Positions 1-7,023 of a stretch of DNA of 8,838 bases are shown piece after piece. Both the position numbers and the translations under genes were made by a program. The DNA lies in assembly GCA_002450905.1 (NCBI GenBank), contig DKAT01000116.1, positions 14,035 to 22,872 on the forward strand. Reading direction: 5' to 3'. The notes beneath the pieces were generated by a model, which saw nothing but the letters and a program-made list of their open reading frames with translations, made no database searches and was not told where the DNA came from. The DNA comes from Spirochaetia bacterium UBA6919. Its GTDB lineage: Bacteria > Spirochaetota > UBA6919. Position 1 is the first letter of the stretch; each line of letters begins with the position of its first letter.

Positions 1-336
1 GTATTTACCCTTGCTGCAGGAATATCAGGATTAGCGGGTGCTTTATTCGTTCCTCAGTCGGGAATCATTAGTCCATCGAAGATGGGTATATTACCTTCAG
101 TTGAAATTGCAATATGGGTTGCTGTAGGAGGGAGAGGGACATTATCAGGTGCTATTGTTGGTGCTCTGGGAGTTAATTTGGGTTATATGTTCCTTAGTGA
201 GAAGTTTCCTGAAGTATGGCAATATTTTTTAGGTGTTCTTTTAATCTGTGCTATATTATTTTTCCCAAAAGGAATTATTGCAATTGATGAACCAATAAAG
301 AGATTATTTAATCGTAAACAGGAAATAACAGGATAG
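1..336 (+). CDS. urtC: Urea ABC transporter permease UrtC, C-terminal part (5' end outside window)
   Basis: This is the last 111 residues of an inner-membrane permease of the urea ABC importer, a branched-chain amino acid type (LivM-like) subunit that would pair with UrtB to form the channel. The frame is open from base 1 and the first ATG inside it (base 82) is internal, so the gene starts upstream. The fragment has the family-typical VAVGGRGTLSGAIVGA stretch and the closing FLGVLLICAILFFPKGI segment, with hydrophobic helices either side. Full-length UrtC proteins are usually 350 or more residues, so about two thirds is missing. The stop is three bases before urtD, consistent with co-transcription. 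The assignment to UrtC rather than LivM rests on the motif wording and on the urtD, urtE and urease genes that follow. Confidence 0.9.
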   Translation, partial: VFTLAAGISGLAGALFVPQSGIISPSKMGILPSVEIAIWVAVGGRGTLSGAIVGALGVNLGYMFLSEKFPEVWQYFLGVLLICAILFFPKGIIAIDEPIKRLFNRKQEITG

Positions 337-339
337 AAT

Positions 340-1101
340 ATGGATCTGATATATTTAGAGGGTGTAACTGTTGATTTTGATGGTTATAAGGCAATGACCA
401 ATGTGGATTTTATTGTGAATGAAGGAGAAATACGATTTTTAATTGGTCCAAACGGAGCTGGTAAAACAACTTTGTTGGATGTCATTTGTGGAAAAGTAAA
501 ACCCGTTTCTGGACGTGTGATATATGATTTTGAAACGGATCTTTTGAAATTAAGTGAAAGTGAAATTGTGAAAAAGGGTATTAGCAGGAAGTTTCAGGCA
601 CCATCTGTGTTTGAGAATCTTACTGTATTTGAGAATATGGAATTGGCATATACTCGGAACAGGGGAGTTTTTTCTACATTATTTCATAAGTTAACGCAGA
701 ATGATCGTGACCTTATTCATGATATTTTGAAACGTATTGGATTGGAAACAAAAACTGATAAGAGGGCTGGTTCTCTTGCTCATGGCGAGAAACAGTGGCT
801 TGAACTGTCCATGACTCTTATCCAGGAGCCAAAATTACTCTTGGTTGATGAACCTGTTGCGGGTATGACAGCTAGTGAGAGGCAGAAAACAGGTGAATTA
901 TTGACAGAAATAGCAAAAGAACGATCAGTTATAATAGTGGAGCATGATATGTCTTTTGTAGAAGAGTTTTCCAGTAAAATTACAGTTCTACATGAAGGTC
1001 AAATTATTTGTGAAGGGAATTATGAGAAGATACGGAATGATCCTGTCGTTATTGATGTTTACTTAGGACGAGAAGGAGGGAAAGAAAATGTTCTCTGCTA
1101 A
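340..1101 (+). CDS. urtD: Urea ABC transporter ATP-binding protein UrtD
   Basis: This 253-residue cytoplasmic ATPase would drive urea import together with UrtE, binding the UrtBC permease. All nucleotide-binding elements are visible: Walker A GPNGAGKT (residues 36-43), a Q-loop in KFQAPSVFENLTV (about 84-96), a signature region LAHGEKQWLEL (146-156), Walker B LLLVDEP (166-172) and the switch histidine in EHDM (H202). The signature LAHGEKQ departs from the general ABC consensus LSGGQ. A histidine-glycine form followed by KQWLE is characteristic of UrtD/LivG-like proteins in urea operons. The start at base 340 lies three bases after the urtC stop, with a modest AACAGGA-like ribosome site inside the urtC end. 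Its 3' end overlaps urtE by 14 bases, suggesting coupled translation of the two ATPases. Confidence 0.95.
   Translation: MDLIYLEGVTVDFDGYKAMTNVDFIVNEGEIRFLIGPNGAGKTTLLDVICGKVKPVSGRVIYDFETDLLKLSESEIVKKGISRKFQAPSVFENLTVFENMELAYTRNRGVFSTLFHKLTQNDRDLIHDILKRIGLETKTDKRAGSLAHGEKQWLELSMTLIQEPKLLLVDEPVAGMTASERQKTGELLTEIAKERSVIIVEHDMSFVEEFSSKITVLHEGQIICEGNYEKIRNDPVVIDVYLGREGGKENVLC
1073..1080 (+). promoter_or_regulatory. Strong ribosome binding site for urtE inside urtD
   Basis: AAGGAGGG lies seven bases before the urtE ATG and inside the last codons of urtD. It supports the overlapping urtE start at 1088 and explains how UrtE can be made at a level matching UrtD despite the overlap. Confidence 0.8.
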
Positions 1102-1783
1102 TGGAATCAGTTGTGCATACGGTGAAAGTACTGTTCTGAGAAATGTAAATATGGACATTAAAAAAGGACAAGTTATTGCTTTAATGGGTAGAAATGGGGT
1201 TGGCAAAACTACTTTTCTCAAAACGATTATGGGTAAAATGAAATTAAGATCGGGTAGTTTCCATTTTAATACAGAAAATATAAGTCATTGGAAATCAGAG
1301 AAAAGAGCACAGGCTGGGATTGGGTATGTACCACAAGGACGGGATATTTTTCCATACCTGACAGTGAAAGAGAATCTTATATTAGGGCTTGAAGCCCGTG
1401 GAAAATCAGAAAAAGATTTACCTGGTGATATATACAAAATATTCCCTGATTTAAAAAAGATCCTTAATAGAAAGGGCGGAGATCTCAGTGGAGGACAGCA
1501 ACAACAACTGGCGATCGCTCGTATTCTTGTTACGGAACCAAAGATGATTCTCCTTGATGAACCTACAGAGGGTATCCAGCCATCGATTGTGCAACAAATT
1601 GAAAATACTATACGAATGATCAAGGAGCAGGGCAATATATCTATTCTCCTTGTGGAACAGTATATGGAGTTCGCCCTACGGCTTGCTGATGTCTGTTATA
1701 TTATGGAACGAGGCGAAATTACCTATCAAAGTAATGTTTCTGACTTAAGTCGGGATGATGTTAAAATCCGTTTAGCCATTTAA
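1088..1783 (+). CDS. urtE: Urea ABC transporter ATP-binding protein UrtE
   Basis: This is the second cytoplasmic ATPase of the urea importer (231 residues, the usual length), related to LivF. Walker A is GRNGVGKTT (residues 34-42), the Q-loop is in GYVPQGRDIFPYLTV (Q83), the signature is LSGGQQQQLAIAR (133-145) and Walker B is MILLDEPTEGIQPSI (153-167). VPQGRDIFP and DEPTEGIQPSI are highly typical of UrtE. In place of the usual switch histidine the protein has LLVEQYMEFA with Q191, which is normal for the LivF/UrtE branch and is not a defect. It follows urtD with an overlap and precedes the P-II gene by 18 bases. With UrtD it forms the mixed ATPase pair that powers urea uptake for the urease encoded downstream. 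Confidence 0.95.
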   Translation: MFSANGISCAYGESTVLRNVNMDIKKGQVIALMGRNGVGKTTFLKTIMGKMKLRSGSFHFNTENISHWKSEKRAQAGIGYVPQGRDIFPYLTVKENLILGLEARGKSEKDLPGDIYKIFPDLKKILNRKGGDLSGGQQQQLAIARILVTEPKMILLDEPTEGIQPSIVQQIENTIRMIKEQGNISILLVEQYMEFALRLADVCYIMERGEITYQSNVSDLSRDDVKIRLAI

Positions 1784-1801
1784 TTATTTAAGGAAATTTA
1801 T

Positions 1802-2116
1802 ATGAAAATGATTATAGCAATTATAAGAACCGAGAAATGTAAATTAGTAAAGGAAAATCTCGCTAATAGTGGTTTCTATGCCCTTACCGAAATGAGTGTA
1901 CGGGGACGTGGCAAGCAGAAAGGTATAACTATAGGTGAAATTCAATATGATATGCTACCTAAAGATATGCTGATGATTGTATGTAAAGAAGAGGACGTTA
2001 AAACCATTAAAGAGATTATCTCCAGTTCAGCTAAAACAGGGCAGATAGGGGATGGAAAGATATTTGTTATTGATGTAGAGGATGCAATGACTATCCGAAC
2101 AGGGGAACAGGAATAA
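1802..2116 (+). CDS. P-II family nitrogen regulator, NifI1-like with short T-loop
   Basis: This is a 104-residue P-II signalling protein, a trimeric sensor that in this family binds ATP/ADP and 2-oxoglutarate and controls partner proteins by contact. Visible family parts are the N-terminal strand MKMIIAIIRTEK, the GRGKQKG start of the T-loop (residues 35-41), LPKDMLMIV (52-60), and the C-terminal signature TGQIGDGKIFVIDVEDA (79-95) followed by IRTGE. Compared with E. coli GlnB, the stretch between QKG and LPK is about four residues shorter. The tyrosine uridylylated in GlnB (Y51) has no counterpart; Y49 aligns with a different position. The pattern GRGKQKG, then G-I-Y-D-LPK-LMIV, recalls NifI1 of nitrogen fixers, where P-II acts without uridylylation. 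A site AAGGA at 1790-1794 supports the start. The position between urtE and ureA suggests control of urea uptake or hydrolysis, but the partner is unknown. Confidence 0.9.
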   Translation: MKMIIAIIRTEKCKLVKENLANSGFYALTEMSVRGRGKQKGITIGEIQYDMLPKDMLMIVCKEEDVKTIKEIISSSAKTGQIGDGKIFVIDVEDAMTIRTGEQE

Positions 2117-2136
2117 TTATTTTTAGGAGATAAGCA

Positions 2137-2436
2137 ATGTTCACACCCCAGGAAAGAGACAAGTTGTTATTATCAGTAGCAGCTATGGTAGCAAAGGATC
2201 GTAAACAAAGAGGAGTTCTCTTAAACTATCCTGAAGCTATATCAATCATATCATCTCAGGTTATGGAATGGGCTAGAGAAGGAAAATCCGTTGTAGACCT
2301 CATGAATCTTGGAAGAACAGTATTATCAAGAAAAGACGTCATGGAAGGTATCTCTGAAATGATCCCAAGTGTCCAAGTGGAAGCTACTTTCCCAGATGGC
2401 ACTAAATTAGTAACAGTACATCACCCTATTCAGTAG
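2137..2436 (+). CDS. ureA: Urease gamma subunit
   Basis: This 99-residue structural subunit of the nickel urease assembles with UreB and UreC into the (alpha-beta-gamma)3 enzyme that hydrolyses urea to ammonia and carbamate in the cytoplasm. The sequence shows the family-typical LNYPEAISII (residues 29-38), DLMNLGRTVLSRKDVMEG (about 54-71) and the ending MIPSVQVEATFPDGTKLVTVHHPI, which reaches the usual C-terminus. Length is normal for a separate gamma subunit (about 100), unlike the fused gamma-beta form of Helicobacter. An AGGAG site at 2125-2129 lies seven bases before the ATG. The stop codon TAG is shared with the ureB ribosome site (TAGGAG, 2434-2439), so termination on ureA and initiation on ureB are probably coupled. 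Confidence 0.98.
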   Translation: MFTPQERDKLLLSVAAMVAKDRKQRGVLLNYPEAISIISSQVMEWAREGKSVVDLMNLGRTVLSRKDVMEGISEMIPSVQVEATFPDGTKLVTVHHPIQ

Positions 2437-2444
2437 GAGTTTTC

Positions 2445-2843
2445 ATGTCATCGAATATCCAATCCAATTCAGAATGGTATCCAGGACAGATTTGGACATC
2501 AAGTAAATCTATAACTGGTTTAACAAATAGGAAAACAATTCAAATTATTGTTACAAATACTGGAGACAGACCAATCCAGGTGGGTAGTCATTTTCATTTC
2601 TTTGAATGTAATAAGATGATGGATTTTGACAGAGTAAAGGCTTATGGAATGCGTCTTGCAATCCCATCAGGCACTGCAATTCGCTTTGAACCTGGACAAT
2701 CCCATAATGTAACTCTTATTGAACTAGGAGGAGAGCGGGTTGTCATCGGATTTAATAATTTAATTAATGGAGAGTTAGATAAATCAACCACAAAAAAATC
2801 CGCTCTGAAGAATGCGAAGAAAAATAATTTTAAGGGTATATAA
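2445..2843 (+). CDS. ureB: Urease beta subunit
   Basis: This 132-residue urease structural subunit packs against UreC. The conserved core is present: VTNTGDRPIQVGSHFHFFE (residues 36-54), FDRVKAYGMRLAIPSGTAIRF (61-81, normally FDR-A-GxRLDIPAGTAVRF), EPGQ (82-85) and the closing IGFNNLINGELD (101-112). About ten extra residues precede the usual MxPGxI start; here WYPGQIW is at 11-17. After residue 112 comes a lysine-rich tail of about 20 residues (TTKKSALKNAKKNNFK) that is longer and more basic than the minimal beta subunit; such extensions vary between species. An eight-base gap separates it from ureA and a three-base gap from ureC. Confidence 0.97.
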   Translation: MSSNIQSNSEWYPGQIWTSSKSITGLTNRKTIQIIVTNTGDRPIQVGSHFHFFECNKMMDFDRVKAYGMRLAIPSGTAIRFEPGQSHNVTLIELGGERVVIGFNNLINGELDKSTTKKSALKNAKKNNFKGI

Positions 2844-2846
2844 CTC

Positions 2847-4565
2847 ATGGCTATTATAATATCTGGAGACTCTAATGCCTCAATGTTTGGCCCTACAAAG
2901 GGCGATAAAATACGGCTTGCTGATACCGATTTAATTCTCGAAGTTGAAAAAGATCTTACTACAACAGGTGATGAAGTAAAGTTTGGTGGTGGAAAGGTTA
3001 TTAGAGACGGAATGGGACAAGATCCAAGAGCTACAAGGAAGATGGGATCCCCTGATACAGTGATTACTAATGCATTGATCATCGACTACACTGGTATTTA
3101 TAAGGCTGATATAGCGATAAGAGATGGACGAATCTCAGCTATTGGTAAGGCTGGTAACCCTGGAATACAGGATGGAATTATACCAGAGCTCACAATAGGT
3201 GCCGGAACAGAGATTATAGCTGGTGAAGGAATGATCTGTACAGCTGGAGGTATTGATACGCACATCCATTTCATATGTCCACAACAGATTGAAACAGCTA
3301 TAACAAGCGGAATAACTACTATGCTTGGTGGAGGTACTGGTCCAGCCACAGGAACACTGGCTACAACCTGCACACCCGGAGCATGGAACATAGCAAAAAT
3401 GCTTGAATCATCAGAAGAATACCCTGTCAATCTGGGTTTCTTTGGTAAAGGAAATAATTCACTCCCAGAACCCCTTATAGAACAAATCATTGCTGGAGCC
3501 TGTGGATTAAAACTCCATGAAGACTGGGGTACTACACCCTCTGCAATAGATTGTTGCCTGAGTGTAGCAGATTTATACGAAATCCAGGTAGCTATCCATA
3601 CTGATACATTGAATGAATCAGGATTCGTTGAGGATACTATTTCTGCTTTCAAAGGTAGAACAATACATACCTTTCATTCAGAGGGTGCTGGTGGTGGGCA
3701 TGCCCCGGATATCTTGAAGGTTTGCGGAGAAGAAAACGTTCTTCCCAGTTCTACAAATCCTACGAGACCATTTACCCATAATACAATCCCAGAACATCGC
3801 GATATGCTTATGGTATGCCACCACCTGGATCCCAATATCCCAGAGGATGTAGCTTTTGCTGATAGTCGAATCCGTCCTCAAACCATAGCTGCAGAGGATA
3901 TACTACACGATATGGGTGCAATCAGCATGATGTCCAGCGATAGCCAGGCTATGGGTCGTGTTGGAGAGGTAATTATCAGGACATGGCAGACAGCCCATAA
4001 AATGAAAGTCCAGCGTGGATCACTAAAGGAAGATACTTCAGGAAATGATAATTTTCGGATTAAAAGATATATATCAAAATATACTATATGTCCTGCCATA
4101 GCTCATGGATTAGACAATGAAGTTGGATCTGTAGAAGTGGGAAAATTAGCTGACCTCACCTTATGGAAGCCAGTATTCTTTGGTGTCCGACCAGAGTTAG
4201 TAATCAAAGGAGGATTCATAGCTTATTCCTCTATGGGAGATCCTAACGCATCCATACCAACACCACAACCCGTATGGGGAAGACCTATGTTTGCTTCACA
4301 CGGACTTGCAAGAATAAAAACAAGTTACCTGTTCCTAAGCAAACAAGCAATATCAGATGACCTTCCAAGGAAACTTGGACTAAAAAAAAATTGTATGGCA
4401 GTAAAAAATACGAGAAACCTCAAAAAAACACACCTTCCATTAAATGATGCACTGCCGGTAATGGAAATAAATCCGGATACATTTGAGGTTAGAGCAAACG
4501 GTGAACTACTAATCTGTGAACCAATGAAAATATTACCCATGGCACAACGATATTTTATGTTCTAA
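2847..4565 (+). CDS. ureC: Urease alpha (catalytic) subunit
   Basis: This 572-residue catalytic subunit of the dinuclear nickel urease (normal length about 570) hydrolyses urea in the cytoplasm. All active-site residues can be placed with a constant offset of five from the Klebsiella enzyme. These are H139 and H141 in DTHIHF, the lysine that is carbamylated to bridge the nickels (K222 in GLKLHEDWG), H224, H251 in AIHTDTLNESGF, H277 in TFHSEGAGGGHAPD, the flap cysteine C324 with catalytic H325 in MVCHHLD, R341, and nickel ligand D365 in SSDSQAMGR. The C-terminus NGELLICEP...AQRYFMF is complete. The start at 2847 (AAGGG at 2832-2836) gives the usual N-terminus with YxxMFGPTxGD-like residues SMFGPTKGDKIRLADT at 12-27. 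A run of nine A's (4382-4390) lies in the coding sequence near the 3' end but the frame is intact. Confidence 0.99.
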   Translation: MAIIISGDSNASMFGPTKGDKIRLADTDLILEVEKDLTTTGDEVKFGGGKVIRDGMGQDPRATRKMGSPDTVITNALIIDYTGIYKADIAIRDGRISAIGKAGNPGIQDGIIPELTIGAGTEIIAGEGMICTAGGIDTHIHFICPQQIETAITSGITTMLGGGTGPATGTLATTCTPGAWNIAKMLESSEEYPVNLGFFGKGNNSLPEPLIEQIIAGACGLKLHEDWGTTPSAIDCCLSVADLYEIQVAIHTDTLNESGFVEDTISAFKGRTIHTFHSEGAGGGHAPDILKVCGEENVLPSSTNPTRPFTHNTIPEHRDMLMVCHHLDPNIPEDVAFADSRIRPQTIAAEDILHDMGAISMMSSDSQAMGRVGEVIIRTWQTAHKMKVQRGSLKEDTSGNDNFRIKRYISKYTICPAIAHGLDNEVGSVEVGKLADLTLWKPVFFGVRPELVIKGGFIAYSSMGDPNASIPTPQPVWGRPMFASHGLARIKTSYLFLSKQAISDDLPRKLGLKKNCMAVKNTRNLKKTHLPLNDALPVMEINPDTFEVRANGELLICEPMKILPMAQRYFMF

Positions 4566-4577
4566 AAAGGCATAATT

Positions 4578-5273
4578 ATGATAGAACATAAAAATACACT
4601 ACTCACCCTTCAACACATCGCAGATTCAAGCTATCCCATTGGCTCCTTCGCCTATTCCTGGGGTTTGGAGTATGCTATTCAAAAAAGATGGATAAATAAT
4701 TATCAATCCCTTTTAGACTGGGCTAATGAATCTATAGAATATTCCTATCTCCCATTAGACGCTAGATCATCAGTCAAATCATGTCACCTTATCCAGTCTG
4801 AAAATATAAATCAAATTCTAAATCTAAATGAAGAGCTATCAGCCTTCAAACCTAATAAAAATATTCGGGAAGCCTCAGCTCAAACAGCCAGATCATTTTA
4901 CCTGATAACAAAAGACGTTTATGGTATTAAGAATTTAAATCCCCTCGACGAGTATATTATGAACAATAAATACCTCATCCAATTTCCAATCGTTTGGGGT
5001 ATTGCTTGTTATTCCTTTAATATAAGTGAAATGAATATGGTTCAATCCCTCTTATTATCTACTATAAAGCAATGGGCTCAGGTCGTCATCCGCATTCTTC
5101 CTATGAAACAGAATGAAGCACACATGTTTATTGCAAATATGATAAAGTATATAGAGAAATTAACAGATAAATTAGATCTAAATCCCAATATAGAACTTCA
5201 AAGCATCACACCAGGAATGGATATTGCATGTATGGGACACGAATATTTAACATCAAGATATTTTAGAACGTAA
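4578..5273 (+). CDS. ureF: Urease accessory protein UreF
   Basis: This is a 231-residue nickel-insertion chaperone. UreF bridges UreD and UreG on the urease apoprotein and is thought to act as a checkpoint for UreG GTP hydrolysis. The N-terminal hallmark is DSSYPIGSFAYSWGLE (residues 16-31). The middle carries REASAQTARSFYL (about 96-108) and the C-terminus ends P-MDIACMGHEYLTSRYFRT, equivalent to the family ending with H, R and F before the last residues. It has the usual all-helical composition and normal length. The start is preceded by AAAAAGG (4564-4570). It follows ureC directly, where many operons have ureE, and that gene is missing here. Base usage is clearly C-over-G, unlike the G-rich urt genes. 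Confidence 0.95.
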   Translation: MIEHKNTLLTLQHIADSSYPIGSFAYSWGLEYAIQKRWINNYQSLLDWANESIEYSYLPLDARSSVKSCHLIQSENINQILNLNEELSAFKPNKNIREASAQTARSFYLITKDVYGIKNLNPLDEYIMNNKYLIQFPIVWGIACYSFNISEMNMVQSLLLSTIKQWAQVVIRILPMKQNEAHMFIANMIKYIEKLTDKLDLNPNIELQSITPGMDIACMGHEYLTSRYFRT

Positions 5274-5283
5274 AGGAGCTTTT

Positions 5284-5973
5284 ATGGAAAATCTAATTAG
5301 AATTGGTATTGGAGGACCTGTAGGTTCAGGAAAGAGTCATCTACTATTGAGATTATGTGAAGCATTAAGAAACAAATATTCCATCATTGTAATAACCAAT
5401 GATATTTATACAAGAGAAGATGCCCAGTTTCTAACTAACAAGAAAGCTCTGGATATGGGACGAATCATAGGCGTTGAAACAGGAGGATGTCCCCACTCAG
5501 CGATACGGGATGATATATCACTCAATGCAGATGCACTCTATATCTTGCAAAATAAATTCCCTGATGCCCAACTAGCATTTATAGAAAGTGGTGGAGACAA
5601 TCTATCCGCCACATTCAGCCCAGATCTTGTCGACTACCAAATCTACGTCATAGATGTAGCCCAAGGAGAAGATATTCCAAGAAAGGGTGGCATGGGGATT
5701 ACCCGGAGCGATCTCCTTTTGGTAAATAAAATAGACCTGGCTCCTCATGTAGAAGTAAATTTAGAACAAGTAAAACATGATTTAGAAGCCTCCCGTGGAC
5801 CTCTCCCCTTTGTATTCACCAATTTAAAAAAAACCGAAGGTCTGGAAAACATCATAGACTGGTTGGAAAATAACGTCATCCAAGGCAGCAAGTTCAATGG
5901 AAGAAAGCCTCTCTGGTCACAAAATCCGACATTAGCTAGCGGAAGATCATCTCATCACCACCACCATCACTAA
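5284..5973 (+). CDS. ureG: Urease accessory GTPase UreG with hexahistidine C-terminal tail
   Basis: This SIMIBI-class GTPase carries nickel to urease through the UreDFG complex. The P-loop is GPVGSGKS (residues 11-18), the nickel-binding CPH motif is at 69-71 (GGCPHSAIRDD), ESGGDNLSATFSPDL is at 101-115 (switch region), and the guanine-specificity motif NKID is at 148-151. The conserved core ends near residue 200, the family's usual end. About 29 further residues follow, ending SGRSSHHHHHH. Histidine-rich segments are known on UreE tails and on the N-terminus of some UreG proteins, where they bind nickel. Here ureE is absent, so the tail may supply nickel storage. A perfect six-histidine end also resembles an expression tag, though natural coding sequence continues directly into ureD. 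AAAGGAG (5272-5278), overlapping the ureF stop, supports the start. Confidence 0.96.
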   Translation: MENLIRIGIGGPVGSGKSHLLLRLCEALRNKYSIIVITNDIYTREDAQFLTNKKALDMGRIIGVETGGCPHSAIRDDISLNADALYILQNKFPDAQLAFIESGGDNLSATFSPDLVDYQIYVIDVAQGEDIPRKGGMGITRSDLLLVNKIDLAPHVEVNLEQVKHDLEASRGPLPFVFTNLKKTEGLENIIDWLENNVIQGSKFNGRKPLWSQNPTLASGRSSHHHHHH

Positions 5974-5977
5974 TCCT

Positions 5978-6748
5978 ATGATGACACTGAATTCCAACCA
6001 AACAAACTCAATTCATTCCCACGGATCCATTAACCTGACAGTCACAAATAATCAATGGACATCAGAACAAAGCTCCCCACTCTATCTCAATGTGATCCCT
6101 AAAAAAAATACTATTATAACTATGCCTGTTGATCAGGGGGGAGGACTATCCTCAGGAGACACCCAATATATTGATATTTCAATAAGCAATCATTCCAGTG
6201 TAATATGGAAATCCCCGGCATCCACAATTTGTTACCCACCTTCAGAAATAGATAATCAAAGCAATACGATATCTAATACCATTGAAATTAAAGAAAATAG
6301 CACCCTGGTATTCCTCAATAAGCCATTGATACCCTGTAAATTTACAAAAACCAACATAAAAACATTTATCACAATCCAAAACAACTGTGAGCTTCTCTAT
6401 TTAGACATTCTGAGTGCAGGAAGAGTAGCTCATCAGGAGGAATGGCAATTTCAATCAATACGAAATACCCTCGAATTCATCATCGATAAAAATTTAGTAT
6501 ACAAAGAAAACTGGCATCTGAAAAAAAATAATATACCCATGGGAATTGCAGGTTTCCAAAATGCAAAAATGTCTATGACCTTACTGGCACATGGAAAAAA
6601 GAGTTGCGATCAGGCAATCTCCCTTGTGAATCAATTCAACCCAAAAGACGTCCTTATCCAAATCGGCAACTTATCCGAAAACACCTTAATAATCAAAGGC
6701 CTCGATCCATTGGGATGCTATTTCACTTCAATAAATAACCTGATATAA
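5978..6748 (+). CDS. ureD: Urease accessory protein UreD (UreH)
   Basis: This 256-residue urease scaffold chaperone binds the apoenzyme and, with UreF and UreG, forms the path for nickel transfer. It diverges more than the other urease proteins but shows family marks: GGGLSSGDTQYIDISI (residues 54-69), the NKPLIPCKFTKTNI region (114-127, normally PxPxIPFxxSxx), and LDILSAGRVAHQEEWQFQSIRN (142-163, normally D-PGR---GE-F). Length is slightly below the usual 260-300. The start is either ATG at 5978 or the next ATG at 5981. No Shine-Dalgarno sequence precedes them, because those bases encode the UreG histidines. Translation therefore probably depends on ribosomes finishing ureG four bases earlier. 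It is the last gene of the operon. ureD often stands first in other bacteria, so the F-G-D order here is a rearranged but known arrangement. Confidence 0.92.
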   Translation: MMTLNSNQTNSIHSHGSINLTVTNNQWTSEQSSPLYLNVIPKKNTIITMPVDQGGGLSSGDTQYIDISISNHSSVIWKSPASTICYPPSEIDNQSNTISNTIEIKENSTLVFLNKPLIPCKFTKTNIKTFITIQNNCELLYLDILSAGRVAHQEEWQFQSIRNTLEFIIDKNLVYKENWHLKKNNIPMGIAGFQNAKMSMTLLAHGKKSCDQAISLVNQFNPKDVLIQIGNLSENTLIIKGLDPLGCYFTSINNLI

Positions 6749-6797
6749 TTCTATTTTGAAAAAAAAATCTCTATGAACCACCAAACAACTCCCTCAA

Positions 6798-6825
6798 GGG
6801 AAAACATGGGAAAAGTATGGGAAAA
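6798..6825 (+). repeat. Three helically phased GGGAAAA tracts
   Basis: GGGAAAA occurs at 6798-6804, 6808-6814 and 6819-6825, with starts 10 and 11 bases apart, about one DNA turn. Phased A-tracts of this kind can bend DNA. They lie 50 bases after the ureD stop; any role is inference. Confidence 0.6.
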
Positions 6826-6962
6826 ATACCACCACCCCAATTCAAAAAAAATGAATTTTTTTAAACCCCCTCTATTGAAATCACCCCACCCCTCTCGATA
6901 ACCTCAAAAATTTATAAAATATACTAATTATATTAATAACTGTAAAAAAGAGAAATAACATG

Positions 6963-6987
6963 TCATGGTGAGCTTGTCGAACCATGA
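6963..6987. repeat. REP-like palindrome TCATGGT...ACCATGA
   Basis: A perfect 7-base inverted repeat (TCATGGT at 6963-6969, ACCATGA at 6981-6987) surrounds an 11-base centre GAGCTTGTCGA. Sequences of this form are dispersed in many bacterial genomes between genes. Read leftward, the hairpin is followed by a T-rich stretch (the A-rich bases 6942-6960 on the + strand), so it might act as a weak terminator for the hicBA genes. Confidence 0.75.
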
Positions 6988-7023
6988 ATAACAAAAGGAT
7001 AAACAAACGATCAACAAACAAAC

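Noticed and set aside
1285..1635. 116-codon leftward frame opposite urtE
   Set aside because: It is antisense to the ATPase motifs of UrtE, with a cysteine- and serine-rich, non-family product. It is a shadow of the real gene.
2642..4540. Several leftward open frames opposite ureB and ureC (up to 184 codons)
   Set aside because: They lie antisense to highly conserved urease coding sequence whose own frame is certain. Their products have no recognisable motifs.
6845..6861. A-run / T-run hairpin as terminator for the urease operon
   Set aside because: The stem would be A:T pairs only and is too weak, and no GC stem plus T-tract is present. The true transcript end cannot be read from sequence.
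6911..6938. Possible dif-like Xer site (TTATATTAATA right arm) near the skew change
   Set aside because: Only the right arm resembles XerD sites, the left arm does not fit, and the stretch is almost purely AT so chance matches are easy. A dif profile search would be needed.
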